Source of the DNA: Nitrospirota bacterium | Lineage (GTDB): Bacteria; Nitrospirota; UBA9217 | Length of the DNA: 64,000 nucleotides | NCBI GenBank assembly: GCA_035516965.1 | Contig: DATIZR010000040.1 | Span: 62,001 to 126,000, forward strand | Direction of reading: 5' to 3' | In this document: positions 25,488 to 34,531 of the stretch, one piece after another | Position numbering within the stretch: the first letter of the stretch is position 1 | Layout of the letters: each line of letters begins with the position of its first letter | The notes under the pieces: model-generated | Told to the model about the DNA's origin: nothing | What the model saw: the letters and a program-made list of their open reading frames with translations, nothing else | The model's database searches: none | Translations under genes and position numbers: made by a program

Positions 25488-27389
25488 TTACCATGGCGAA
25501 CCCGTTGGGGAACTGATGATCCCTCCTCCCTCCATGGCTGCCACGAATTCCGTGCCTGTCCATGATACGCTGGTCAGGTTGTTACCTGTATTTGATGTTT
25601 GCTGCGTCCATGTTGCTCCATCAGAAGAGGTGATGATGACTCCACCGTTACCGACAGCCGCAAAGAGCAGTGACGTGTCGGACCATGCGATGCTGTTGAG
25701 CTTAACCCCGGTTGTTCCCGAGTTCCGGAGTGTCCAGGTTGTCGAGCCGGTGGGCTGAGTTATGACCGTGTCAAGGTCTCCCACTGCGACAAACTTATCC
25801 CCGGACCAGGCAATGCCGTTTAAATTATTCGTTGTGTTCGTAGTGCTCGAAGTCTGGGTTGCCCAACTTACGGTTTCACCCTGAGGTGAAGTGACAACTA
25901 CTCCGCCTTCGCCGACGGCGGTGAACTGTATTCCCGAGGAGGCAACGCTGTTTAGATTTACCGACGGGGCCGCATTCGCGATCGTCCAAATCGAACCCGT
26001 CACCGACGTCATCAAATTGCCACTGTCACCTACTGCCGCATATTCAATTTCTGACTTGTTCAAACTGTTCAAGTTGATAATTGTCGAAGACGTTTGGCGT
26101 GTCCATGTCACCCCTTCGGGGGAAGTCAGTATTGTGCCATTGAGACCGACAGCCACGAATTGGTTCACGAACCAGGCGATGCTCCAGAGGGAATTAGACG
26201 TACCGGACGACCTGGAAGTCCAGTTTATTCCATCAGGAGAGGTTAGAATGGTGCCGCCTGTCCCGACCGCTACGAAGAGACCGTTATTGTTATTTTGGTC
26301 CGGGGGGGCCCAGGTAACGCGCAGAAGGGAATACGCTGCTGCTGAACTTTCCGGCGTCCAACTGGATCCATCATTCGAGGAGAGGATGGCTCCACCTGAT
26401 CCAACGGCAACGAATAAACTGCCGTTGGAGACAACATCCATTAAGTAACTCGTCGTCAATGTACTGGAAACCTGCGACCAGATTGCTCCATCAGTGGTGG
26501 TGAGGATGGTCCCGCTGTCGCCTACTGCAACTGCGACCTTATATGTCGGCGAAGCGGCAACACCGTTTATATTCAGATTGTTAAAGTTCGTCATTGTCGG
26601 TGTCGTCCATAGAGTTCCTGAAGGAAAGGTCAGGATTGTGCCTCCTGAACCTACGGCGATGAACTCTGGTGGTGTCGCATTTCCGAACCATGCTACACTC
26701 CATAGCTGGTTGTTTGTGCCCGAATCCTGAGCAGTCCATGTTGCTCCAGTTGGCGAGGTAAGAATGACTCCGGAATCTCCTACTGCAACGAACTCCCTTG
26801 GCGTATTCGATGGTGTGTCCGACCAGGCCACGTCCCACAAATAGTTCTGCGTTGGCAACGGCTGAACACTCCATGTTATGGAATTAGAAGTGCTCGTGGG
26901 AGCGGTCATGATGATTCCCTGTCCTACAGTGACGAGTTGTGGTCCTGACGATGAAAGCCCGAGAAGGGCATTGTCGATATCAACAGTCCAATTATTAGCT
27001 TGTGAAGGCGTTACGACCAGGTTAGTGCTGCCGGATACGACCCCGAACGGCGTGGAATAAGATGCTGTGACCGCTGTCGTTCCCGTCGATAGCGACGTGA
27101 GCAGTCCCATGTTGTTCGCGTTATTGCCGATCGTTGCCGTGGGAGCACTTAATACTCCCCAGGTCACCAGCCCGGTGAGGTCGGTGATGGTGCCGTTTGA
27201 GTAGATGCCCGTCGCCATGAACTGCAAAGCCTGCCCGGTCCCGATCACGGGGGCTGATGGCGTTACCGAGATCGTTGTCAGCAGCGTGATCGCTACGGGT
27301 GTTCCCCCTCCTTTGCTCCGGCAGGAGGGGAGCGCGATGATAATGAGTGTCAGCAGGAACAGAATCGAAAGGCTTGAAAACTTCTTCAT
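25488..27389 (-). CDS. Lipoprotein with one Ig-like domain and eleven propeller-type repeats
   Basis: Protein of 633 residues. Signal sequence with lipobox IALPSC (Cys23) predicts an outer-membrane or surface lipoprotein. Residues about 38-130 are a Big2-type Ig-like domain (TTISVTPSAPVIGTGQALQF). From about 180 to the end there are eleven repeats of roughly 40 residues with the pattern LxSVAW-x-FVAVGxxGTILTSxDGxxWT, the last one partial. This pattern resembles the YCF48/BNR class of beta-propeller repeats, though the ligand is unknown. The Thr/Ser/Asn-rich composition and lower GC set it apart from nearby genes. It lies 98 bases after another Ig-like lipoprotein and probably shares its transcript. 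Confidence 0.85.
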   Translation of the reverse strand: MKKFSSLSILFLLTLIIIALPSCRSKGGGTPVAITLLTTISVTPSAPVIGTGQALQFMATGIYSNGTITDLTGLVTWGVLSAPTATIGNNANNMGLLTSLSTGTTAVTASYSTPFGVVSGSTNLVVTPSQANNWTVDIDNALLGLSSSGPQLVTVGQGIIMTAPTSTSNSITWSVQPLPTQNYLWDVAWSDTPSNTPREFVAVGDSGVILTSPTGATWTAQDSGTNNQLWSVAWFGNATPPEFIAVGSGGTILTFPSGTLWTTPTMTNFNNLNINGVAASPTYKVAVAVGDSGTILTTTDGAIWSQVSSTLTTSYLMDVVSNGSLFVAVGSGGAILSSNDGSSWTPESSAAAYSLLRVTWAPPDQNNNNGLFVAVGTGGTILTSPDGINWTSRSSGTSNSLWSIAWFVNQFVAVGLNGTILTSPEGVTWTRQTSSTIINLNSLNKSEIEYAAVGDSGNLMTSVTGSIWTIANAAPSVNLNSVASSGIQFTAVGEGGVVVTSPQGETVSWATQTSSTTNTTNNLNGIAWSGDKFVAVGDLDTVITQPTGSTTWTLRNSGTTGVKLNSIAWSDTSLLFAAVGNGGVIITSSDGATWTQQTSNTGNNLTSVSWTGTEFVAAMEGGGIISSPTGSPW

Positions 27390-27412
27390 GACAATGACCT
27401 CCAGATATCTTG

Positions 27413-27465
27413 AAGGGGCTGTCTCCGTGGAGCGGGCCGGGAAATTCGGAGAGACAGCGCCCCTT
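27413..27465. repeat. Imperfect inverted repeat between the two Ig-like lipoprotein genes
   Basis: AAGGGGCTGTCTCC (27413-27426) faces its complement at 27448-27465 with two two-base bulges. It lies between the genes without a T-tract on the minus strand. It could stabilise or attenuate the intercistronic RNA. Confidence 0.45.
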
Positions 27466-27487
27466 CGGGCAAGAAATAAAAGGATCT

Positions 27488-28153
27488 CTATTGTACGTTC
27501 ACTATGGTGAACCCTGAAATATTCGTTCCTGAATCAATGGCGGTTATGATGGCGCTCCCTGCTCCGATTGCCGTGACGATTCCCTGCGACCCGCTCGAGT
27601 CGCTCACAGTCGCCACAGCCGGATTCGAAGAGCTCCAGGATACTAAATCCGTAAGGTCATGCTGTTCACTGCTGTCTGCATAAACCCCCGTCGCGGTGAA
27701 CTGCTTTGTGGTCCCGGTGGGCAGGATTGCTAAGATGGGTAGTGCCTGCTGGACAGTGATTGCGATAAGCGGGGTATGAGTGACGATCAAGGTAGCAGAT
27801 CCGGATACGTTGTTAACCACGTCTATCGCTTGGATCGTGATGAAGCCGGTCGTGAACGATGTCGCCGTTACGAGACCAAATGTTCCTATGACGTTTCCAA
27901 CCGTGGCAACACTCGGATCGGACGAGACCCACGTTGCGGCCGAGGTCCAGTTCAGAGATGAGCCATCGGTGAATATGGCTGTTGCTAAAAGTTGTTGAGT
28001 GGCGCCTTCGGTCATGCGGGTCTCCGATGGAGTCACCTCGATGACCGCGAGCTTACCGCTATGCCCGACGCAGCTGAATGCGGCTGCCACGATGGCAATC
28101 AGAGCGAGGGCGATTCTAATATTCTTCAGGGTTCCCATCCTTCTTTTCCTCAT
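27488..28153 (-). CDS. Lipoprotein with two Ig-like (Big2) domains
   Basis: Protein of 221 residues. Positively charged N-terminus, hydrophobic stretch and lipobox AAFSC (Cys28). Two Big2-type domains follow: the first from VIEVTPSETRMTEGATQQL, the second from ITVQQALPILAILPTGTTKQF with SWSSSNPAVATVSDS, the typical WxSSNPxVATV motif. Such domains serve in adhesion or as spacers on the cell surface; binding partner unknown. The gene directly precedes the repeat lipoprotein at 25488-27389, which has a related Ig-like domain, so they likely form an operon. A start at the ATG ending at 28138 (five residues shorter) is equally possible. Confidence 0.82.
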   Translation of the reverse strand: MRKRRMGTLKNIRIALALIAIVAAAFSCVGHSGKLAVIEVTPSETRMTEGATQQLLATAIFTDGSSLNWTSAATWVSSDPSVATVGNVIGTFGLVTATSFTTGFITIQAIDVVNNVSGSATLIVTHTPLIAITVQQALPILAILPTGTTKQFTATGVYADSSEQHDLTDLVSWSSSNPAVATVSDSSGSQGIVTAIGAGSAIITAIDSGTNISGFTIVNVQ

Positions 28154-28293
28154 CCTCAGGGCACATCATCTTAGCGACGCATCTTAACAGAAAGGATTTC
28201 GATTATCAATAGCAAAGCGGGAAAAAGCCCGCGCCACGCCGGAGATTCCGTTTTTTATTGACTTTGAACGTTCTCCTATAGTAGTTTCTGTGT

Positions 28294-28749
28294 ATGATTC
28301 GTAAAGCGAAACTCGCTGATGTGAAGACGATCCAGTCGCTCGTGAACCGATACGCGGATTCGGGCCAGATGCTGCCGCGCTCGCTCAATGAGCTGTACGA
28401 GGATTTGCGGGATTTTCATGTTTATGAGGAAAACAGAGACATCGTCGGGGTCTGCGCGCTCCATGTAAGCTGGGACGGCCTTGCGGAGATCCGTTCGCTC
28501 GTCGTTCGCGAGGACAGGAAGAAGAACGGCATCGGATCAATGCTCGTGCGGCAATGCCTCGACGAGGCAAAGGAACTCCAGGTCAGGCAGGTTTTCGTGC
28601 TCACCTATCAGTCCGGCTTCTTCAAGAAGCTGGGTTTCCACGATATCGACAAGAAAGAGCTGCCCCACAAGATATGGACCGACTGCCTCAACTGCGTCAA
28701 ATTTCCTGACTGCGATGAATCGGCCCTCGTCATCACGGTCCCGGGATAA
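28294..28749 (+). CDS. argA: GNAT acetyltransferase, short-form N-acetylglutamate synthase
   Basis: Protein of 151 residues with a GNAT fold: MIRKAKLADVKTIQSLVN, acetyl-CoA loop EDRKKNGIGSMLV, and YQSGFFKKLGFHDI. The segment SGQMLPRSLNELYEDLRDFHVYEE and the C-terminal DKKELPHKIWTDCLNCVKFPDCDE are typical of stand-alone N-acetylglutamate synthases that make N-acetylglutamate for arginine synthesis. The amino-acid kinase domain of E. coli ArgA is missing, which is normal for this short type. No arginine gene is adjacent, so the assignment rests on family resemblance. It is divergent from the lipoprotein gene at 28153 and followed by hemW. Confidence 0.72.
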   Translation: MIRKAKLADVKTIQSLVNRYADSGQMLPRSLNELYEDLRDFHVYEENRDIVGVCALHVSWDGLAEIRSLVVREDRKKNGIGSMLVRQCLDEAKELQVRQVFVLTYQSGFFKKLGFHDIDKKELPHKIWTDCLNCVKFPDCDESALVITVPG

Positions 28750-28844
28750 GCATCATCGCCCGGCCGAATGGCACAGCAGTTGCAATTCTCACACCTGCGT
28801 CTGAATCTCATCACGGCCGTAAAATATTTAATCAATAAATCAAC

Positions 28845-29975
28845 ATGCTAACTCTCTATATACACATCCCATTCTGTGTCAGAAAGTGCCATTACTGTGG
28901 TTTTTATTCAACAGAATACACGCGTGAAAATGCCGATGCATATCTTTCGGCGTTGAACCGTGAGGCAGAAGCGAACCGGCCGCTGGTCGGCACTCAGACG
29001 ATCAGGAGCATCTATATTGGCGGGGGCACGCCAACTGTTCTTGCCGGCAATCATCTGCAGAGCGTGCTCGCGCTTCCCCGGAAACATTTTCCTGTCGCAC
29101 CCGGCGCTGAGTTTACCGTTGAAGCAAACCCCGGATCGCTGACCCGGGAGTGCGTCCAACTCATGCTTCAACAGGGTGTGAACCGGCTGAGCCTCGGGAT
29201 CCAGTCCTTTTCGGACGAACTGCTCGCTTTTCTGGGAAGGCCGCACTCGACGAAAGAGGCGCTGGATGCCTACGCACTTGCCCGGACCGAGGGCCTCGGC
29301 AATATCGGCATTGATCTGATCTTTGGCATCCCGGGGCAGAGCATGCGACAGTGGGAGGAGACCCTGGACACCGCAATCGCGCTCAGGCCCGAACATATCT
29401 CCGCATACAGCCTTTCTCTCGATGAGGGGTCGAAGTTCATGCGCGCATCGGCATCGGGTGTCTTCACGCTGCCTGATGATGACGACGCGGCAGACCACTA
29501 CGCTTCCGCGTTGGAGAGCCTCGGCAGGGCCGGGTATGAGCATTATGAGATATCCAACTTTGCATTGCCCGGGTTCTCCTGCCGGCACAATCTCAACTAC
29601 TGGCAGCGGGGCCAATACCTTGGACTTGGCCCTGCCGCCTGGTCCTCTATCGGGAACAGGCGGTATCAAACCATTCCCGAACTCCATGAATACGCGAGGC
29701 GGATGAACTCCGGACAACCGGCAATCGCCGAGGAGGAAACGATCGATGACCACCAGGCCGCTCAGGAACGGGTCATGCTGTCGCTCAGAACGAGCCGGGG
29801 TCTGGACCTCAGTGCCTTCGGGGAAGCCTGCGGGGCAGGCGAAGTCCTCCGTATTAGAGGGAATGCCGAACCCCTGAAGCTTTCCGGACTGCTCGAGGAG
29901 GCAGGAGGCTGGTTGAGGCTCACGCGCAGCGGATTTTTACTCGCGAACGAGGTCATTTCGAGGCTCTCTCCATAG
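28845..29975 (+). CDS. hemW: Radical SAM heme chaperone HemW (HemN-like)
   Basis: Protein of 376 residues. Starts MLTLYIHIPFCVRKCHYCGF, with the radical SAM cluster motif Cys11-x3-Cys15-x2-Cys18. IYIGGGTPTVL and the NPGSLTRE and NRLSLGIQSF motifs are those of the HemN/HemW group, and the HemN_C-type winged domain (about 290-370) is present. The length, the lack of an N-terminal extension and the position of the cysteines point to HemW, a heme-binding chaperone, rather than true HemN coproporphyrinogen oxidase, although annotation as HemN is common. The start ATG has a weak ribosome site. Confidence 0.88.
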   Translation: MLTLYIHIPFCVRKCHYCGFYSTEYTRENADAYLSALNREAEANRPLVGTQTIRSIYIGGGTPTVLAGNHLQSVLALPRKHFPVAPGAEFTVEANPGSLTRECVQLMLQQGVNRLSLGIQSFSDELLAFLGRPHSTKEALDAYALARTEGLGNIGIDLIFGIPGQSMRQWEETLDTAIALRPEHISAYSLSLDEGSKFMRASASGVFTLPDDDDAADHYASALESLGRAGYEHYEISNFALPGFSCRHNLNYWQRGQYLGLGPAAWSSIGNRRYQTIPELHEYARRMNSGQPAIAEEETIDDHQAAQERVMLSLRTSRGLDLSAFGEACGAGEVLRIRGNAEPLKLSGLLEEAGGWLRLTRSGFLLANEVISRLSP

Positions 29976-29982
29976 ATTTTTG

Positions 29983-30011
29983 TTTACACATGTTGCGGTA
30001 AATGCTATAGT
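29983..30011 (+). promoter_or_regulatory. Sigma70 promoter of the bamA-lpx operon
   Basis: TTTACA (29983-29988), 17-base spacer, TATAGT (30006-30011). Five of six matches in each box. The predicted start is near 30018, about 34 bases before bamA. Confidence 0.75.
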
Positions 30012-30051
30012 ATTCCGTTCTTAGCGGGGATCTCGGGAGGTCGTCATCACG

Positions 30052-32421
30052 GTGGTGAAATATGCGGTTGCGGGAGCCCTGTGCATCCTGCTGCTAATCG
30101 GTCTTGCTGCTCACGCCGGCGCTGTGGAAGGGCCGAAAGTGACCATGGTCGAGGTCCAAGGCAACCGGAGAATCGAGACATCGACGATCCTCGCCAAGAT
30201 CAAGACCAGGGAAGGCGGTGTTTTTTCTCCCTCCCAGGTCAAGGAAGACATTAAAACCCTGTACCAGCTCGGTCATTTCGAGGACGTGCAGGTAAAGACA
30301 GAGGGCTTTGAGAACGGCCTGAAGGTGATCTTTATGGTCAGGGAAAAACCCCTGGTCAGGGAAATCACCTTCGAAGGCAATGAAGAGCTGACAACGGAAA
30401 AACTGAAGGAAGGGTTGACCCTGCTGCCGCGGACCGCGTTCAACATGCAGATCATCCAGGAGAACGCGGAGAAGATACGCCTGAAATATCAGGATGCCGG
30501 CTATTATGACGCGATCGTCGTTCCCGTGATCAGTGAACTCAAGGGCGGGGACCGCAACGTCGTATTTTTTATTGAGGAGGGTCGCAAGGTAAAGCTGAGC
30601 AACATCAGTATAACCGGGAACAAGGCCATCTCCAGCGACGAGATCAGGTCCCACCTTAAAAATCAGGAATACTGGCTCTTTTCATTCATGGGCCGGAGCG
30701 GCGTGTTGAGGACCGATGAACTCAAGGAAGATCTCGAGACGATCCGGAACCTGTACTACAACAAGGGGTATATCCAGGTGCAGGTGGACGAACCGGTCAT
30801 CAAGTTGAGAACGGAGACGACGAACCGCATCTGGCTGCCCGAGGAGGGACGCTTTGCGTCGGGTCCGACGCTGACCACGCCCATCCGGGACGAGCTCGAG
30901 GTGAGCATCACCATCAAGGAAGGCGACCAGTTCAAGGTCGATTCGATCGCGTTCAAGGGGAATGTCCTTCTTTCCGACAGCGAACTCGGCAGAGAGGTCA
31001 AACTCAAGAAGGGCGATGTCTTCAACCGGGACACGCTCAGGCAGGATGTGGCCAGGATCACGGACCGCTACGACGGGATAGCGCGGCCCTTTGCGAATGT
31101 GATCCCGCTTTTTAACATCAACCAGGACAAAAAGGCCGTTGCCATCACCATCGAGATCGAGGAGGGCGGAGAGGTCCACATCGGCAGGATCAGCATCACG
31201 GGAAACTCCAAGTCCAGGGACAAGGTCATCAGGCGGGAAATGCGCCTGAACGAGGGGGATGAGTACAGCAAGAAGGCGCTCAAGAGAAGCTATGAACGCG
31301 TCAACAACCTGAACTTTTTCGAGACCGTTGATATCGTACCCGAACGGCGTGCGCAGGAGCCGGTCATGGACCTGAAGGTGAAGGTCAAGGAAAAGATGAC
31401 CGGCACGCTGAGCGTGGGCGGCGGGTACAGCTCCGTGGACAAGCTCGTCGGCATCGCGGAAGTCACCCAGGGAAACCTCGGCGGGCGGGGCCAACTGATA
31501 AAGTTCAAAACGCAGTGGGGCGGCACGCACCGTATCCTGCAGCTCAGCTTCATGGAACCCTATCTCTTCGACGAGCCGATCTGGGGCAGGGTCGACGCAT
31601 ACCGCACGTCGCAGGACTATACCGGGTATAAAATCTACTCCAACGGCGTTGCGCTGAGTGTTGGAAAGAGCTTCAACGAGTATTTGTCCGCTTCCATTCG
31701 GTACAGCTATGACCAGTCCAACGTGAGGGACGTAACTGATATCATCATACCCTACGTATTGCAGCAGCAGCTCGAATTCTACGGCACGACGATCTCGACG
31801 AGCGCCGTGACCGTGAGTGTGTCCCGCGACTCCCGGGATTTCTACCTGGATCCGAAAACAGGGTCCCGAAACACGATGTTTGTGGAATATGCCGGCGGCC
31901 CGCTGGGTGGCGACCCCGAGTTCATCAAGTCCGTGGCGGATTCGGCCTGGTATTTCCCGCTTTACTGGGACACGGTGTTCATGCTTCGGGGCAGGATCGG
32001 GATGGTAGGATCATTGATTGACAAGCCCGTCCCGATCAGCGAACGCTTTTTCGTGGGCGGCTCGGGCACGGTGCGCGGGTTCCGCTACGGTACGGCCGGG
32101 CCGGTGGACCCGGCCGGCAACATCGTAGGCGGCAACAAGGAACTGATCTTTAATTTTGAATATAACTTTCCGGTCGTTCCTGCCGCGCACCTGAAGGGCA
32201 TCGTCTTTTATGATATGGGTCGCGGCTTTGACGATGGAACCGCCCGGAAGATAGGGGAGCCCGACCGCATCAATTTTCGTGATCTCAAACGCGCCTGGGG
32301 GTGGGGTTTCTGGTGGCTGTCGCCGATGGGGCCGCTCCGCTTCGAGTGGGGCTACATTATCAACCGGAAGCCGGAGGATCAGGCGAGCGAGTTTGAATTC
32401 AATATTGGGACGCTTTTTTAG
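30052..32421 (+). CDS. bamA: Outer membrane protein assembly factor BamA
   Basis: Core of the machine that inserts beta-barrel proteins into the outer membrane. Protein of 789 residues. Signal peptide (VAGALCILLLIGLAAHAGA), five POTRA domains (from VTMVEVQGNRRIETSTI to about 440), and a 16-strand barrel with the conserved loop-6 motif VRGFRYGTAG near 680. It ends in FEFNIGTLF with a terminal Phe as barrel substrates do. The start is GTG, GTG at 30055 being the alternative; GGGAGG is about 12 bases upstream. First gene of the envelope operon. Confidence 0.97.
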   Translation: MVKYAVAGALCILLLIGLAAHAGAVEGPKVTMVEVQGNRRIETSTILAKIKTREGGVFSPSQVKEDIKTLYQLGHFEDVQVKTEGFENGLKVIFMVREKPLVREITFEGNEELTTEKLKEGLTLLPRTAFNMQIIQENAEKIRLKYQDAGYYDAIVVPVISELKGGDRNVVFFIEEGRKVKLSNISITGNKAISSDEIRSHLKNQEYWLFSFMGRSGVLRTDELKEDLETIRNLYYNKGYIQVQVDEPVIKLRTETTNRIWLPEEGRFASGPTLTTPIRDELEVSITIKEGDQFKVDSIAFKGNVLLSDSELGREVKLKKGDVFNRDTLRQDVARITDRYDGIARPFANVIPLFNINQDKKAVAITIEIEEGGEVHIGRISITGNSKSRDKVIRREMRLNEGDEYSKKALKRSYERVNNLNFFETVDIVPERRAQEPVMDLKVKVKEKMTGTLSVGGGYSSVDKLVGIAEVTQGNLGGRGQLIKFKTQWGGTHRILQLSFMEPYLFDEPIWGRVDAYRTSQDYTGYKIYSNGVALSVGKSFNEYLSASIRYSYDQSNVRDVTDIIIPYVLQQQLEFYGTTISTSAVTVSVSRDSRDFYLDPKTGSRNTMFVEYAGGPLGGDPEFIKSVADSAWYFPLYWDTVFMLRGRIGMVGSLIDKPVPISERFFVGGSGTVRGFRYGTAGPVDPAGNIVGGNKELIFNFEYNFPVVPAAHLKGIVFYDMGRGFDDGTARKIGEPDRINFRDLKRAWGWGFWWLSPMGPLRFEWGYIINRKPEDQASEFEFNIGTLF

Positions 32422-32465
32422 CGGTAAATGCACGTGATCATAAAAATAGCGAGGAGGCTTTAAAC

Positions 32466-33020
32466 ATGAAGAGGATTCTGTTGGCAGTAGCGGCATTCAG
32501 CCTGATAGTGGCCACGAGCGCAACGGCCGCGGGCGGAAAGATTGCCTATGTTGATACCCAGGTGGTCTTTGACAAGACAAAACTGGGGAAAAAATATCAG
32601 GGCATCGTACGCGAGTATTACGAGAGCCGCAAGAAGATACTCGATATTGATGCCGATGAGATCCAGAAACTGCAGGAGGATTACACCAAGCAGAAACAGG
32701 CAAAGCTGCTGAATGAGAAGGCGCAGAAGGAGAAGGAAGAGTCCATCAGCCGGAAGATCAACGATTTCGAGAAAAAGCGCAACGAGTTCAGCGGCGAGAT
32801 CGGGAAAAAGAACGAGGACCTGTCGCACGAGTTCAACGAGCAGATGATGGTCGTGCTGAAGGACATTGCCAAGCGAGAGAAGGTTTCGGTCGTCCTGAAC
32901 AAGACGCTGAATATCATGCAGAAGGCTGAGGTCCCGTCCGTCCTGTACGCCGATGAGGACCTGGACCTGACCGAGAAGGTCATCGTCGAGATGGATAAGA
33001 AGGACGATACGAAGAAATAG
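32466..33020 (+). CDS. OmpH/Skp-family periplasmic chaperone
   Basis: Protein of 184 residues with a cleavable signal (KRILLAVAAFSLIVATSATAA) and then GGKIAYVDTQVVFDKTKLGKK, the start of the Skp fold. Residues about 55-140 are a long Lys/Glu-rich coiled coil that forms the tentacles of the trimer. Skp holds unfolded outer-membrane proteins for BamA, and the order bamA-ompH-lpxD is conserved in many diderms. GAGGAGG-type ribosome site (GCGAGGAGGC) is present 45 bases after bamA. Confidence 0.93.
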   Translation: MKRILLAVAAFSLIVATSATAAGGKIAYVDTQVVFDKTKLGKKYQGIVREYYESRKKILDIDADEIQKLQEDYTKQKQAKLLNEKAQKEKEESISRKINDFEKKRNEFSGEIGKKNEDLSHEFNEQMMVVLKDIAKREKVSVVLNKTLNIMQKAEVPSVLYADEDLDLTEKVIVEMDKKDDTKK

Positions 33021-33048
33021 CGGAGCCCTGTCAAAGGTTAGGCGAGAC

Positions 33049-34080
33049 ATGAAACTGAACAGGCTGGCGGAATTGCTGGGCGCGGAGTTTTCCGGGCCGG
33101 CCGACCTCGAGATCACCGGTGCCGCGGGCATCGGGGAGGCCGGAGCGGGACAGCTCACGTTTGTCGCGGGACCGCAGTATCTGAAAGAACTGCAGGCTTC
33201 CCGGGCCTCGGCCGCGCTTGTGTCCCTGGATATGCCCGCCGTGCCTCTGGCTGTACTGCGGGTGAAGAATCCGAAGCTGGCGTTCGCCCGCGTGCTGGAG
33301 CTTTTCTATGTCATGCCCTACCGTTCGTCGGGGATCAGCGACAGGGCGGTCGTGGGAAGGGACGTTACGATCGGCGCGGAGTGCTCGATCCATGCCTGCG
33401 CGGTGCTCGGCGACCGGGTGACGATCGGCGACCGGGTCGTGCTCTATCCGGGCGCCTATGTAGGCGATGACTCAGTCATTGATGATGATTCGGTGATCAA
33501 CGCCAATGTCACCATCGGGCATGCTACCCGTATCGGCAAGCGAGTAATCGTGCATGCCGGCACCGTGATCGGCAGCGACGGTTTCGGGTTCGTGACCGAT
33601 GGCGGCCGCCACCACAAGATACCGCAGGTGGGCGGCGTGATCATCGAGGACGACGTGGAGATCGGCGGCAACTGCACTATCGACCGCGCCACGCTCGGGA
33701 ACACGCTGATCCGGAAAGGCACCAAGCTCGACAATCAGGTGCATGTTGCCCACAATGTGACCATCGGGGAGCATTGCCTCCTTGCCGGACAATCGGGCAT
33801 CGCGGGCAGCAGTACCCTCGGGAACTATGTTGTCCTGGGCGGCCAGGCAGGGGTTTCGGACCACACCAACGTGGGAGACCGTGTCATGGCCGGCGGCAAG
33901 GCGGTCATCGCGAAGGACGTTGAGGCGGGACAGATCATTGCCGGGTACAATGCAATGCCTATCCGGGACTGGCTCAAGGTTCAGGCTGTCCTGCCGAAGC
34001 TGCCGGAACTCAAGAAAACCGTAGCCCGGCTGGAAAGACAGGTTAAGGAACTGCAAGATAAGATTCGTGAGACTGAATAA
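33049..34080 (+). CDS. lpxD: UDP-3-O-acylglucosamine N-acyltransferase LpxD
   Basis: Third step of lipid A synthesis: adds an acyl chain to the 2-amino group of UDP-3-O-acyl-sugar. Protein of 343 residues. An N-terminal uridine-binding domain (1-100, LAELLGAEFSGPADLEITGA) is followed by hexapeptide repeats forming a left-handed beta helix, with the conserved GSDGFGFVTDGGRHHKIPQ segment holding the catalytic His, then a C-terminal helix region. Motifs and length are typical. It is the third gene of the operon, and its end is close to fabZ. Confidence 0.97.
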   Translation: MKLNRLAELLGAEFSGPADLEITGAAGIGEAGAGQLTFVAGPQYLKELQASRASAALVSLDMPAVPLAVLRVKNPKLAFARVLELFYVMPYRSSGISDRAVVGRDVTIGAECSIHACAVLGDRVTIGDRVVLYPGAYVGDDSVIDDDSVINANVTIGHATRIGKRVIVHAGTVIGSDGFGFVTDGGRHHKIPQVGGVIIEDDVEIGGNCTIDRATLGNTLIRKGTKLDNQVHVAHNVTIGEHCLLAGQSGIAGSSTLGNYVVLGGQAGVSDHTNVGDRVMAGGKAVIAKDVEAGQIIAGYNAMPIRDWLKVQAVLPKLPELKKTVARLERQVKELQDKIRETE

Positions 34081-34093
34081 AGGGGGAAATGCT

Positions 34094-34531
34094 ATGATCG
34101 GCATACAAGAAGTCATGGACTTGCTTCCTCACCGGTATCCTTTTCTGCTCATTGACCGGATCCTCGAATTTGAAATGAACAAAAGGATCGTTGGCCTGAA
34201 GAATGTGACCATCAATGAGCCGTTCTTTCAGGGTCATTTTCCCGGCCACCCGATCATGCCGGGCGTGCTGCTGCTCGAAGCGATGGCGCAATCGGGCGGC
34301 GTGATGGCGCTGAAGTCCATCCCGGCTGAAGACGTCAAAAAGAAGGTGCTCTATTTCATGAGCATCGACAAGGCCAAATTCCGCAAACCCGTGGTTCCCG
34401 GCGACCAGGTGCGGTTCGAGCTGGAATTGATCAGGCAGCGCGGGCCGGTGATGAGCTTCAAAGCTGTAGCTATCGTGGACGGCGGCGTGGTCGCCGAAGC
34501 AGAGATGATGGCCATGATCGTGGATAAATGA
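34094..34531 (+). CDS. fabZ: 3-hydroxyacyl-ACP dehydratase FabZ
   Basis: Dehydrates 3-hydroxyacyl-ACP in fatty-acid elongation, competing with LpxA for the same acyl-ACP. Protein of 145 residues. It begins MIGIQEVMDLLPHRYPFLLIDR; the catalytic His is in GHFPGHPIMPGVL and the Glu in the following LLLEAMAQSGG helix. Start at this ATG because AGGGGGAAA precedes it and the family sequence begins here; an upstream in-frame start within lpxD is less likely. Its TGA overlaps the lpxA ATG by four bases. Confidence 0.97.
   Translation: MIGIQEVMDLLPHRYPFLLIDRILEFEMNKRIVGLKNVTINEPFFQGHFPGHPIMPGVLLLEAMAQSGGVMALKSIPAEDVKKKVLYFMSIDKAKFRKPVVPGDQVRFELELIRQRGPVMSFKAVAIVDGGVVAEAEMMAMIVDK

Noticed and set aside
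25488-27389. CRISPR-like or tandem DNA repeats
   Set aside because: The periodic text is coding repeats of about 40 residues with diverged DNA; no constant spacer-repeat pattern.
28845-29975. Calling the radical SAM protein hemN
   Set aside because: It lacks the N-terminal extension and length of true HemN; HemW fits better.
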